DNA of 64,000 nt from NCBI GenBank assembly GCA_049840875.1, contig JASGJE010000019.1:186001-250000 (forward strand), written 5' to 3'. The notes beneath the pieces were generated by a model. The model had not been told where the DNA came from and searched no databases. It saw nothing but the letters and a program-made list of their open reading frames with translations. This DNA is from JAFDYH01 sp049840875 (GTDB lineage Bacteria; Bacteroidota; Bacteroidia; Chitinophagales; Chitinophagaceae). Position numbers and translations under genes: made by a program. Shown here in pieces: positions 44,321 through 53,043 of this stretch. Every line of letters begins with the position of its first letter. The stretch's first letter is position 1.

Positions 44321-44701
44321 TCAGAACGGTAAGTCTTCTGTTGGCTCTGAATTGTCAGTACCGGTCGGAATGGATTTCGTTGTTATTATTCTGCTCTTTC
44401 CGTGCAGCTTGATATTATTGACATGAAAATCCAAAGAGCCTTTTGCTTCTCCTTTAGGATTTATCCATGCGCTCACGCTGATGCGACCAGACACTTCCAC
44501 CAATAAACTTTTGGTAAGATGTTTTGCAATTCCCTCCCGCATCCAATAAGAACAATTCACGTAAGTCGTAAGGTTTTTCCATTCATCAGAATCTTTGGTT
44601 TTGTACCTGTCATTGATTGCAATCGTGAAGTGCACGACCTTGCGCCCATTCTTCGTTGTGTTTACTGTTGCATCTGCTGTTAATCTTCCTGTGAGTTCCA
44701 T
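44321..44701 (-). CDS. ssb: Single-stranded DNA-binding protein (element copy 1)
   Basis: 126 residues with an OB fold. The start MELTGRLTADATVNTTKNGRKVVHF and the TYVNCSYW strand are typical; the acidic tail ending EPTEDLPF is the SSB C-terminal peptide for partner binding. It would protect single-stranded DNA during transfer. A second, shorter SSB lies at 45522. The 50-bp repeat copy 2 lies 104-153 bp upstream of its ATG. Confidence 0.87.
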   Translation of the reverse strand: MELTGRLTADATVNTTKNGRKVVHFTIAINDRYKTKDSDEWKNLTTYVNCSYWMREGIAKHLTKSLLVEVSGRISVSAWINPKGEAKGSLDFHVNNIKLHGKSRIITTKSIPTGTDNSEPTEDLPF

Positions 44702-44804
44702 TTTGTTTAAATTTTAATTGTGAAAAAAACTGTTTGTAAAAGAAAAAGGGAAAAAAGAAAGCATCTCTCAAAGCGGCGGCGGGAAGGGAATACCAAATTC
44801 GCAT

Positions 44805-44854
44805 GCGGAATAAATGAAAGATTGGTGCGTCGGCCCTGCGTTTATGCCGAACGA
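44805..44854. repeat. 50-bp element repeat, copy 2 (upstream of ssb)
   Basis: The same ends (GCGGAATAAATGA and TTTATGCCGAACGA) and length as 42348-42397, with no gaps between the two. The three mismatches outside the 13 variable bases are spread. An overlapping plus-strand frame gives PCVYAER in both copies, but the substitutions do not favour silent positions, so it is probably not coding. Confidence 0.65.
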
Positions 44855-44940
44855 TTTGGTTCGCGCGTGGATGCCGGTATCTTCGCTTGCTTTTTACCCT
44901 TTTTCTACAAACCAGTGGTAGATTTCAATTAATCTTTCAA

Positions 44941-45492
44941 CTATGGAGAGGGTACTTTAAGAGGGTTAACATACCCGTACATCAGAAAGCGAATCTTTTT
45001 GCTATCTATCATCATGTTAAATATCGGAAGCGCGGCCCTCTCTTTTTTATTGTCGAAACCACCTAAGGATTTTCGCTTGTATTTGTAATAAGAATTATAC
45101 ATTTCTTGTTGCCTGGACTCCAGGAATATTTCGTCGTCGTAGACAACCTTGAATGTCCAATCAAGTGACTTCCATTTAATATATTGTTCCGCTAATGAGG
45201 TACGGAGGATGAGTTGCTTTTCATTTTCGAATACACGTGGTTTTATTTCCACCCAGCATGCCTCACCACTTATTTTATGCCGGATGAGGAAGTCCGGCAT
45301 GTACCGTCGTGTGTTATAGCGTAAGTAGTCTGTGGGCTTTTTGGTCTTCGGGTCGAAATAGATCGGAATGCGGGATCTAAGAAATTCATATTCTTCGTAG
45401 ATCGACAGTGCGTATTTTAATTCGAGCAATGAATCGAAATGACATCCCCATTCTTTTACCGCGATGGCGGGTTTGTATTTGAAATTTTCCAT
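44941..45492 (-). CDS. TnsA-like PD-(D/E)XK endonuclease-domain protein
   Basis: 183 residues. A restriction-like fold is suggested by E24 (DSLLELKYAL), D67 in RRYMPDFLIRH and E82-x-K84 in WVEIKPR, the E/D/ExK layout of the TnsA N-terminal nuclease. TnsA normally cuts the 5' ends of a Tn7-like transposon together with TnsB; neither TnsB nor TnsC is encoded here. Between two SSB genes it may act in element DNA processing or defence. The family call is moderate, the role unknown. Confidence 0.65.
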   Translation of the reverse strand: MENFKYKPAIAVKEWGCHFDSLLELKYALSIYEEYEFLRSRIPIYFDPKTKKPTDYLRYNTRRYMPDFLIRHKISGEACWVEIKPRVFENEKQLILRTSLAEQYIKWKSLDWTFKVVYDDEIFLESRQQEMYNSYYKYKRKSLGGFDNKKERAALPIFNMMIDSKKIRFLMYGYVNPLKVPSP

Positions 45493-45521
45493 AAGTAACC
45501 AGGTTTTATCTGAGTATAGAA

Positions 45522-45848
45522 TTAACGATCAAGGTTCATGCAGGAATAGGCGTCGATAATTGTGACGTATCTTAAATGACCGGTTTGATCGGGATAAGTA
45601 CGGTAGTTAATTGAACCTTCCACCAGCACTTTACTGCCTTTTACAAAATTGCGTTGTATAAAATCCGCAATCTGCCCCCATGCAATTACATCGTGCCATT
45701 GCGTAACCCATGTTCCCTTTTCAAGTCCTCGTTCTTTACGATACGCAGTGCGCAGACGGATAGCTACCCGACGTTCACCTTTTTCTGTTTTTTTAACTTC
45801 CAGATGTTTTGCGATAGTTCCGATCAGTACGACATTGTTAGTTCTCAT
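45522..45848 (-). CDS. Single-stranded DNA-binding protein (element copy 2, short)
   Basis: 108 residues, OB fold with MRTNNVVLIGTIAKHLEVKK, WHDVIAWGQIADFI and KGSKVLVEGSINYRTY, which are SSB family landmarks. It lacks the acidic C-terminal tail of normal SSB and ends SCMNLDR, so it may bind DNA without recruiting SSB partners. It is first in the minus-strand run of the element. Confidence 0.85.
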   Translation of the reverse strand: MRTNNVVLIGTIAKHLEVKKTEKGERRVAIRLRTAYRKERGLEKGTWVTQWHDVIAWGQIADFIQRNFVKGSKVLVEGSINYRTYPDQTGHLRYVTIIDAYSCMNLDR

Positions 45849-45919
45849 GATTTTTAAATTAAATTGTTGAATCAGATTGACGCGGTGAAGGTATTCGCAC
45901 CCGAAACGCCGAGCGGTGA

Positions 45920-45965
45920 GGGAAACGTTTGTACCGGTTTGATCAAGCCGTTATAAGCGTTTCCC
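45920..45965. promoter_or_regulatory. 46-nt hairpin between divergent element genes
   Basis: The outer arms GGGAAACG (45920-45927) and CGTTTCCC (45958-45965) pair perfectly. An inner near-palindrome CGGTTTGATCAAGCCG occupies 45935-45950. It lies between the divergent SSB and zinc-ribbon genes, 27 bp before the latter's ATG, a place for an operator or a leader structure. Confidence 0.55.
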
Positions 45966-45991
45966 AAACGGATAATTTGTACATTCGCCGA

Positions 45992-46378
45992 ATGAAAACC
46001 GAAGAACGCGTTTGTAAAAATTGCGGTGAGCCGATCAAGGCTACGAAGGGCAGGAGAGACCGGTTATTCTGTAATAACGAATGCAAGAATAAATACCACA
46101 ACGCGAAGACCTACCAGGAAGAACATGAGATCAGCCGTATCTATGTCATCCTCAGAAATAACCGTCGCATATTGGCGAAGATGTTTGAACGAAAGGATAA
46201 AGATGAGATTGGCAGAGAGCGATTATTAAAGCTCGGTTTTGATTTTGATTACCACTCGCATTTTGTAATCAGCAAGATAAAGCGCAATCAATTTACTTTT
46301 TGCTTTGACTATGGATACCGGCTTGTCAGACCGGATATCTATAAGGTTGTTAAAGCGTTTGAATATAAGGCAGATTAA
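45992..46378 (+). CDS. Zinc-ribbon hypothetical protein
   Basis: 128 residues from the ATG at 45992. Four Cys near the start (C8, C11, C27, C31: CKNCGEPI...RLFCNNECKNKYHN) form a treble-clef or zinc-ribbon of the type seen in small Bacteroidota DNA-associated proteins. A basic helical middle (RNNRRILAKMF) and a beta-rich end (HFVISKIKRNQFTFCFDYGY) follow. It could bind nucleic acid. It is divergent from the SSB/TnsA-like run and marks the right end of the element. Confidence 0.72.
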   Translation: MKTEERVCKNCGEPIKATKGRRDRLFCNNECKNKYHNAKTYQEEHEISRIYVILRNNRRILAKMFERKDKDEIGRERLLKLGFDFDYHSHFVISKIKRNQFTFCFDYGYRLVRPDIYKVVKAFEYKAD

Positions 46379-46473
46379 TACACTTTAGATACACGTGCTC
46401 TCTGACAAACGGCTTGTGGCTCACAGTCGGTGTGTAATTCAACGTACCAATGTTGTCTATTATTAATGGTGAC

Positions 46474-47907
46474 TTAACATTCCGGCAGACTAACCGGAAT
46501 GTGAACTGCCAGCCCTCCTTCGGACGTTTCGCGGTATTTGCTATGCATATCGAGAGCGGTGAACCACATTGTGCTGATAACCGCATCAAGTGAAACTCTG
46601 GCAGATGCAGGGTCACCCTGGAGTGCGAGACGGGAAGCAGTGATTGCTTTAATGGCCCCCATACTATTTCTTTCTATACATGGTACCTGAACGAGGCCGC
46701 CAACGGGGTCGCAGGTAAGGCCGAGATGATGTTCCATTGCAATCTCCGCAGCCATCAATACCTGGCTAGTGCTTCCGCTCATACAACCTGTAAGGGCTGT
46801 TGCAGCCATGGCAGAAGACACACCAATTTCTGCCTGGCAACCACCCATTGCTGCAGAAAGTGTGGATCCCTTTTTGAACATACTGCCAACTTCTCCCGCA
46901 ATTAATAAGAACTGTACAATCTTTTCCTCTGTTACTGCATTGATGAATACCAGATAATATAATAAGACCGCAGGGATGACACCGGCTGAACCATTGGTTG
47001 GCGCCGTAACGATTTTTCCAAAGGCAGCATTCTCTTCATTCACTGCAAGCGCGAAACAGCTGACCCAATCGAGGATATAGTTGAACTCCATACGTTCGCG
47101 GCGGATGGCTTTGACCCATGAGCCGAAATCCGTATACATTTTTCCTTCCATTAATTTCCTGCTCAAATCCGCAGCACGCCGGGTCACATTCAACCCACCG
47201 GGTAAAACACCTTCCGTGTGGCAACCGTTGTAGATTGATTCTTTCATGACTCTCCAGATATTGAGAATGTCCGTGCGGACCTGCTGCGGTGAACGCCAGG
47301 CTGTTTCATTTTCCAGCACGATCTCGTGTATACGTTTGCCTGTTGTTGTACCCCATCGCAGGAGATCCGCGGCTGAACTAACAGGATAGGATAACTGCAT
47401 TTTATTGCGCGAATCCATGACTTCTCCCTCTTTTACGATGAAGCCGCCGCCAATGGAATAATAAGTTGCAGCCGCGTTTTCACCATTACCCAAATCCGCC
47501 AGGAAGGTCATCCCATTGGGATGGAATGGCAATGATTCTTTTTTCAGAAATACGATATTGCTATCAGGATCAAACGGAATTTCATGTTCTTCATTCAACG
47601 AAAGCGACCCTGCTTTCGTGACCCGTTCTATTTTTTGCTGTAAACCGCCCGGCATGGCAGAAACCGGATCCTCACCACAAAGCCCTAATAGTATTGCCCT
47701 GTCTGTACCGTGACCCTTCCCTGTTTTTGCGAGTGAGCCGTACAACAGAACGGTTACCGCTTCTACCAATGGAAGTTTATCCTGCTGTTTCAACGATTTT
47801 ATAAATGCTTCAGCTGCGCGCCAGGGACCCAGCGTGTGCGAGCTTGACGGACCGATACCGATCTTGAAAATATCAAATACAGAGATTGCTTCCTGCACTA
47901 CTTCCAT
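46474..47907 (-). CDS. sdaA: L-serine ammonia-lyase (iron-sulfur dependent)
   Basis: 477 residues. It deaminates L-serine to pyruvate and ammonia with a [4Fe-4S] cluster. The N-terminal regulatory beta part carries SVFDIFKIGIGPSSSHTLGP, the family signature. The C-terminal alpha part has GGCQAEIGVSSAMAA and TCDPVGGLVQVPCIERN, which hold three Cys for the cluster. The ATG at 47907 is preferred to 47928. It starts the higher-G+C part of the window and is the first gene right of the mobile element. Confidence 0.93.
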   Translation of the reverse strand: MEVVQEAISVFDIFKIGIGPSSSHTLGPWRAAEAFIKSLKQQDKLPLVEAVTVLLYGSLAKTGKGHGTDRAILLGLCGEDPVSAMPGGLQQKIERVTKAGSLSLNEEHEIPFDPDSNIVFLKKESLPFHPNGMTFLADLGNGENAAATYYSIGGGFIVKEGEVMDSRNKMQLSYPVSSAADLLRWGTTTGKRIHEIVLENETAWRSPQQVRTDILNIWRVMKESIYNGCHTEGVLPGGLNVTRRAADLSRKLMEGKMYTDFGSWVKAIRRERMEFNYILDWVSCFALAVNEENAAFGKIVTAPTNGSAGVIPAVLLYYLVFINAVTEEKIVQFLLIAGEVGSMFKKGSTLSAAMGGCQAEIGVSSAMAATALTGCMSGSTSQVLMAAEIAMEHHLGLTCDPVGGLVQVPCIERNSMGAIKAITASRLALQGDPASARVSLDAVISTMWFTALDMHSKYRETSEGGLAVHIPVSLPEC

Positions 47908-48169
47908 CCGCCAAAGATGAAGAAACAAATTGTATAAACAAACGGGGAGGGCTATGCGCAGAATACCCGGTAGTATTTAACGAGCCGGATTTAAAAATGG
48001 TTTACCCATTAGCCGAGTTTGTATACAGACTTATTACGTTCGTATGAAGAATTTTTTTTCACTTCAGCGAAAGATATTTTATTTTTTAACACTCCCCAAC
48101 AGGTATTTATACTGCTTTTTGAGGCTGTTCTTCCGAGTTACTTCGCATACCAACTATTCAAGAGCCGCC

Positions 48170-49117
48170 ATGCGACCCTACAGTTTTTATACTGCCTTTG
48201 CAGATCCAGCGCTCCTGTCCAACGGCCGGACGGGTGAAACTATGTTGTTCTCCAATGAAGCAATCAACGGAAGAATAATGGTCAGCCCGATAGAACCCGG
48301 CTGTTTTGCCCGGCTCTGGGATTGTTCCTTCCGTGAAGATTCGAAAATTATTTCTTCCTCTAATGATACTCAACGGGTGTATGTTGTTTCCTATATCCTG
48401 ACACCAGCATTCTTCCAACTGGATGAAGGAAGCGGGTGGCTGGCGCAGCTGAATGAGGCGATGTCATTAATACTAACGCCACCGGACACCCGATTTTCTT
48501 ACTTAATCAAGGCCGGACAGACTATCCGGTCGCTGGATATTTTTATGGAGGAAGACTGGCTGAAGCGATCGATGCGGCAACCGGAACCCAGCTTCCTGCG
48601 GCCTGCCAGTACTTCTTTGTTATTTGGGGCGATCATCCCTGCAGACCGCAGGACTGTCCTTGAATTGTTTGACGGCGATGTTCAGCAACCGCTTTATTTC
48701 AAATCAAGGATACTGAGCCTTGTTGCCAATCTCAGTACTGCAGGTTTCCAGACCGCCCGCGAACAAGCGCTCCAGCAGAAACCTTTTTATGAGGCGATGC
48801 TTGTGATTGAAAAGAGGTTACTGACCACGTTAACTACAAAGCTACCGCCACTGGCTGAGCTCAGCCGCGAAGTTTCAATGAGCCCTTCTTCGCTGAAACG
48901 ACACTTCAGGGAAGTCTTCGGGAAAGCGATCTATGAGTATTACCTCGAAAAAAAAATGCTGCACGGCCGGGATCTTATCCTGCAGCATTCCATGTCCGTT
49001 GACCAAGCTGCCTATACGCTTGGTTATGAGAAGGCCAGCCCCTTCATCCGGATTTTTAAAAAACAGTTCGGTTATTCACCCGGAACATTAAAAGGTAAAT
49101 TAACCGGCGCCGGATAA
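48170..49117 (+). CDS. AraC-family transcriptional regulator
   Basis: 315 residues from the ATG at 48170. The C-terminal double HTH (LAELSREVSMSPSSLKRHFR and VDQAAYTLGYEKASPFIRIF, then FGYSPGTLKG) is canonical. The N-terminal 200 residues are a sensor domain that I cannot assign further. The frame stays open upstream to 48044 but that part overlaps low-complexity sequence. It is divergent from sdaA with a gap of about 260 bp and may regulate it. Confidence 0.86.
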   Translation: MRPYSFYTAFADPALLSNGRTGETMLFSNEAINGRIMVSPIEPGCFARLWDCSFREDSKIISSSNDTQRVYVVSYILTPAFFQLDEGSGWLAQLNEAMSLILTPPDTRFSYLIKAGQTIRSLDIFMEEDWLKRSMRQPEPSFLRPASTSLLFGAIIPADRRTVLELFDGDVQQPLYFKSRILSLVANLSTAGFQTAREQALQQKPFYEAMLVIEKRLLTTLTTKLPPLAELSREVSMSPSSLKRHFREVFGKAIYEYYLEKKMLHGRDLILQHSMSVDQAAYTLGYEKASPFIRIFKKQFGYSPGTLKGKLTGAG

Positions 49118-49219
49118 GCTATCTTATTTTGTGTACTTCGATAGATGACTGGTATCCCGGAAAGGCTGTTATCGTATACTTAAATTAAACAGCGCCCTTC
49201 CTGTTTTATTTTGCCTTCT

Positions 49220-50023
49220 ATGACAAAATCTCTTTTCGCAGGTGTACTGTTTTTTTCAATGCAGTTGCACGCACAGCAGCAATTACCCTTGGACAAAGCC
49301 GTGACCAGGGGTGTGTTACCCAACGGGTTCACTTATTATATCCGGCACAATGAAGAACCGAAAGAACGCGCGCAACTTTACCTCGTCGTAAAAGCAGGCT
49401 CTATACTGGAACAGGATAACCAGCAGGGGTTGGCGCATTTCATGGAACATATGAGCTTCAACGGAACGAAAAATTTTCCGCGCAATGAGCTTGTGCAGTA
49501 TCTGCAGAAGTCCGGCGTCCGATTCGGGGCTGACCTGAACGCCTATACAACCTTTGATGAAACCGTCTACCAGTTACCGATACCAACCGATGATCAAGAT
49601 GTATTTAACCATGGATTATTAATTATGCGGGACTGGGCACAGAATGCAACGCTCGATCCAACAGAGATTGATAAGGAGAGGGGAGTGGTACTGGAAGAAA
49701 AACGATTAGGTAAGGGTGCAGGCGAACGGATACAGGATTCCCTTTTCCCGATGCAGGTTAATCATAGCCGTTATGCGGCCCGTCTTCCAATTGGTACCGA
49801 GCAGGTACTGAAAAATTTTAAACAACCCGATATTCTTTCGTTCTATACGGACTGGTACCGGCCGGACCTGCAGGCATTGATTGTTGTCGGAGATGTGGAT
49901 GTGGCTACCGTCGAGGCACAGGTGAAAAAATTATTCTCCGACCTGACGCGCGCCAGGAATACAGCGTACTCGCTGCAGCGGGCGAGGGCCGGCTATCTGC
50001 TTTTACCTGCTGGTACACTATAA
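49220..50023 (+). pseudogene. M16 zinc peptidase, truncated after the first domain
   Basis: A signal peptide (MTKSLFAGVLFFSMQLHAQ) leads into an M16 peptidase domain with the inverted zinc site HFMEH, and a distal Glu in DKERGVVLEEKR. Homology runs to VGDVDVATVEAQVKKLFSDL near 49945. The following residues (TRARNTAYSLQRAR...) do not resemble the family and the frame stops at 50023. Full members have about 900 residues; only the first quarter is present. The start is the ATG at 49220, not the TTG at 49211. A recombination break lies at about 49940-49950. Confidence 0.75.
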
Positions 50024-50348
50024 CCAGTTCATCATAGATGGCGATACTAGTATCAACGGGCGCCGGACTGGCGAACTCGTCCAGTACGAATGAAGGAACC
50101 CAAAATACGATAAAGGACGCTGAAGGTGATTTGTGATTATGCAGGTTGATATAGCCATCGCCGGAAAAGATGATCAGTTCCCTGTACACCAGTAACTCAT
50201 CTGTCGCTGTCAGTTCGATTGCTTCCGGTGTCAGTAAACCGATTACGGCCAGCTCATCTTCCGTTGTCTCAATATTGACTGATTCCGTCGCCGGCAACAT
50301 ATATCCTTCTATTCTTACAGGCCCCACCTTAAGAGCGTATCTTTCCAT
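49905..50348 (-). CDS. Hypothetical protein, C-terminal end possibly altered by recombination
   Basis: A 147-residue reading frame. The first 115 residues are coherent (RYALKVGPVRIEGYMLPATE, YRELIIFSGDGYINLHNHKS, VFWVPSFVLDEFASPAPVDT). The last about 30 overlap the M16 fragment in antisense and are low-complexity, so the native C-terminus was probably lost at the break near 49945-49990. I do not recognise the family; it has no signal peptide or membrane helix. Confidence 0.5.
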   Translation of the reverse strand: MERYALKVGPVRIEGYMLPATESVNIETTEDELAVIGLLTPEAIELTATDELLVYRELIIFSGDGYINLHNHKSPSASFIVFWVPSFVLDEFASPAPVDTSIAIYDELVIVYQQVKADSRPSPAAASTLYSWRASGRRIIFSPVPRR

Positions 50349-50399
50349 ACCCTGTAAACTCGTGCAATCCCCCGAAGACAGCCGATAAACTATAGCAAT

Positions 50400-50426
50400 G
50401 GCGGGAATTAGTATATCAATCCCGCC
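50400..50426. terminator. Hairpin upstream of the hypothetical gene and PEP synthase
   Basis: GGCGGGA (50400-50406) and TCCCGCC (50420-50426) form a perfect 7-bp stem with a 13-nt loop. No T run follows. It lies in the 230-bp gap between divergent genes and its role is uncertain; nothing else was seen in that gap. Confidence 0.35.
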
Positions 50427-50579
50427 CCCCGCTACTTTAACCGGACGAAATTTCGTAAACCGGTTGCATGAGCTGGTATACCCTGTCCCGCAGTATCGTC
50501 AACTTTATTAATGCCAACCGGGCCGCCCGCCTACCTTGCCTGCGACAACATTATTCATTATCCTTTAATTCATTTGTCT

Positions 50580-52994
50580 ATGCAAGACAGTACTATTCTC
50601 CGGCTGGATGAAGTCGGCCTCGCGGATATCGCGATTGCCGGGGGTAAGAACGCGTCGCTCGGTGAAATGCTCCGCAATCTTTCCGGTCTTGGCGTCAGCG
50701 TTCCCGACGGCTTCCTGATTACGGTTACTGCTTACCGTAAGTTTATCGCGTTTAATGAACTGGACGCCGTTATACGGAGCCGGGTAGCCGAAATTGATTT
50801 TGAGAACGTGGAATCCCTGCGGAGGGCAGGTCTCCAGATCCGCAGCCTGATCCGGAATTCGCGTTTTCCGCCGGACCTTACCAAAGAAATTATTGAAGCC
50901 TACCTGCGGCTTTCTTCACAATATGACCAGGAATCGACCGACGTTGCCGTCCGTTCTTCCGCAACGGCCGAGGATTTGCCCGAAGCCAGTTTCGCCGGGC
51001 AGCAGGAAACCTATCTTAACGTCAGAGGGCCTGCGGCGCTGATCGATGCGGTGCGTAACTGTTTTGCGTCGTTATTTACCGACCGCGCGATTTCCTACCG
51101 CGCCAATTTCGGGTATGATCATTTTTCTATCGGCTTATCCGTTGGCGTACAGAAGATGGTGCGTTCTGACCTGGCTGCCTCCGGTGTCGCGTTTTCGCTC
51201 GATACCGAATCCGGATTTAAAGATATCGTGCTGATCAACGGCTCCTGGGGACTTGGCGAACTGATCGTGCAGGGCAGCGTTTCCCCCGATGAATTTCTTG
51301 TTTTCAAACCGACTCTCGGCGAAGGCTATGCGCCGATTATCGAAAAGAAACTCGGGGCCAAAGATCAATTAATGGTGTATGGTGATGACCCCGATGAACG
51401 GATCCGTACGATCCCGGCAAAAAAAAGCCAGCAGGGAAAATTCTGCCTTACTGATGAACAGATCTTACAACTTGCGCAATGGGTGGTGAAGATTGAAACC
51501 TATTATTCCGGGTTAAAGGGGCACTGGTGCCCGATGGATGTGGAATGGGCCATTGACGGTTTAACCGGAAAATTATTTATCGTACAGGCAAGGCCCGAGA
51601 CCATTCATTCGCGGAAGAATTATAAAACACTCACCGAATACCAACTTAAACCGCATACTATCCCGCCCTTACTCCAAGGCATTGCCGTTGGTGATAAAAT
51701 TGCTTCCGGATCGGTGAATATTCTTTACTCGCTTGACAAGCGTGTCACGGACCAGGAATTTTCGCAAGGGCAGGTGCTGGTGACTGATATGACCGACCCT
51801 GACTGGGAACCGATCATGAAGAAGGCTGCCGCGATTATTACCAATAAAGGTGGCCGCACCTGTCATGCGGCTATTGTTGCCCGTGAGATGGGAATCCCGG
51901 CAATCGTCGGCACGGGGAATGCAACGGATCTTTTGAGCGCGGGACAGGAAGTAACTGTGAGCTGTGCAGAAGGCGATACCGGTATTATTTACCCCGGCCG
52001 GCTGGACTTTGAATTAACGGAAACGAACCTGGATACTCTTCCACCCATTCAAACAAAGCTGATGCTGAATGTCGGATCGCCGGAAATGGCCTTCCGGTTT
52101 TCGCATATCCCTAACCGTGGTGTAGGCCTTGCGCGTGAAGAGTTTATCATCAATAACTATATCCAGGTGCACCCGCTGGCGCTCCTGCATCATTCCAGCC
52201 TGAATGATCCTGAACTCACGCACCTGATCGCCCAACGTACAAGAGGTTTTGCCGACGAGAAGGATTTCTTTATCCGTAAACTCAGCTTTGGCATTGCGCG
52301 GATCGCCGCCGCCTTTTATCCGCATACGGTGATCGTCCGTTTCAGTGATTTCAAAACAAATGAATACCGCAATATGCCCGGCGGCAACTACTTTGAACCT
52401 GAAGAAGAAAACCCGATGATCGGCTGGCGCGGCGCTTCGCGTTATTACTCCGAACAATATAAGCCTGCCTTCGGGATGGAATGTGAAGCGATCAGGATCG
52501 TGCGGGAGAAGATGGGACTGCAAAATGTCGCGGTGATGATCCCCTTCTGCCGTACCGTCGAGGAACTGCTCAAGGTGAAAGCAGTGATGAAGGAGTTTGG
52601 TATCGAACAGGGAACGAAAGGACTGGAACTTTATTTAATGGCGGAACTACCCTCGAATGTATTTCTCGCTCCTGAATTCGCGCAACATATCGATGGCTTC
52701 TCGATCGGGAGCAACGACCTGACACAACTAACGCTGGGGCTTGACCGCGATTCTTCACTGGTAGCGGAACTCTATGATGAACGAAACCCGGCCGTGCAGC
52801 GGATGATCTCGCTATTACTGGATACGGCAAAAAAACATTCCGTAAAAGTCGGTATCTGCGGGCAGGGCCCGAGCGATTATCCCGAATTCGCGCAGTTTTT
52901 AGTGCGTAACGGTATTAACAGTATTTCGGTGACGCCGGATTCGGTGATTAAAACGATCCGGGCGATTCATGCCATAGAAAGTAATACGTTGTAA
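50580..52994 (+). CDS. ppsA: Phosphoenolpyruvate synthase
   Basis: 804 residues. It makes PEP from pyruvate, ATP and water for gluconeogenesis. Domains: N-terminal ATP-grasp (GGKNASLGEML, VAVRSSATAEDLPEASFAGQ), the phosphohistidine domain with H429 in GGRTCHAAIVARE, and the C-terminal PEP/pyruvate barrel with GFSIGSNDLTQLTLGLDRDS and C760 in GICGQGPSDYP. The ATG at 50580 (MQDSTILRLDEVG) is preferred; the upstream frame to 50511 is non-coding in character. Together with sdaA nearby it suggests use of serine or pyruvate as carbon source, an inference only. Confidence 0.95.
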   Translation: MQDSTILRLDEVGLADIAIAGGKNASLGEMLRNLSGLGVSVPDGFLITVTAYRKFIAFNELDAVIRSRVAEIDFENVESLRRAGLQIRSLIRNSRFPPDLTKEIIEAYLRLSSQYDQESTDVAVRSSATAEDLPEASFAGQQETYLNVRGPAALIDAVRNCFASLFTDRAISYRANFGYDHFSIGLSVGVQKMVRSDLAASGVAFSLDTESGFKDIVLINGSWGLGELIVQGSVSPDEFLVFKPTLGEGYAPIIEKKLGAKDQLMVYGDDPDERIRTIPAKKSQQGKFCLTDEQILQLAQWVVKIETYYSGLKGHWCPMDVEWAIDGLTGKLFIVQARPETIHSRKNYKTLTEYQLKPHTIPPLLQGIAVGDKIASGSVNILYSLDKRVTDQEFSQGQVLVTDMTDPDWEPIMKKAAAIITNKGGRTCHAAIVAREMGIPAIVGTGNATDLLSAGQEVTVSCAEGDTGIIYPGRLDFELTETNLDTLPPIQTKLMLNVGSPEMAFRFSHIPNRGVGLAREEFIINNYIQVHPLALLHHSSLNDPELTHLIAQRTRGFADEKDFFIRKLSFGIARIAAAFYPHTVIVRFSDFKTNEYRNMPGGNYFEPEEENPMIGWRGASRYYSEQYKPAFGMECEAIRIVREKMGLQNVAVMIPFCRTVEELLKVKAVMKEFGIEQGTKGLELYLMAELPSNVFLAPEFAQHIDGFSIGSNDLTQLTLGLDRDSSLVAELYDERNPAVQRMISLLLDTAKKHSVKVGICGQGPSDYPEFAQFLVRNGINSISVTPDSVIKTIRAIHAIESNTL

Positions 52995-53043
52995 GTAATA
53001 GGTTGTACGTTTTTACATTAAAGGTCAGCTATTAGCCCTTCGC

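Larger units (their letters stand above)
36601..46378. mobile_element. Mobilizable genetic element (Bacteroidota MobABC type), ends not defined
   Basis: The stretch holds, in minus-strand order, SSB, TnsA-like nuclease, SSB, DUF932, small proteins, RadC, primase, MobA, MobB relaxase and MobC coupling protein, with a zinc-ribbon gene divergent at the right end. These are typical of integrative mobilizable elements of this phylum. No integrase, transposase, replication initiator or mating-pair gene is visible, so it would depend on a helper for transfer. I could not find convincing direct repeats at the ends; the coordinates are those of the outermost genes. Confidence 0.75.

Noticed and set aside
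36480..46480. Direct repeats at the element ends (AGATTAAT near 36.53 kb and 46.37 kb)
   Set aside because: Only 8 bases match in AT-rich sequence, which is expected by chance; no extension on either side.
50170..50388. Plus-strand Ser-rich open frame
   Set aside because: It is the antisense of the better protein-like minus-strand frame and has low complexity.
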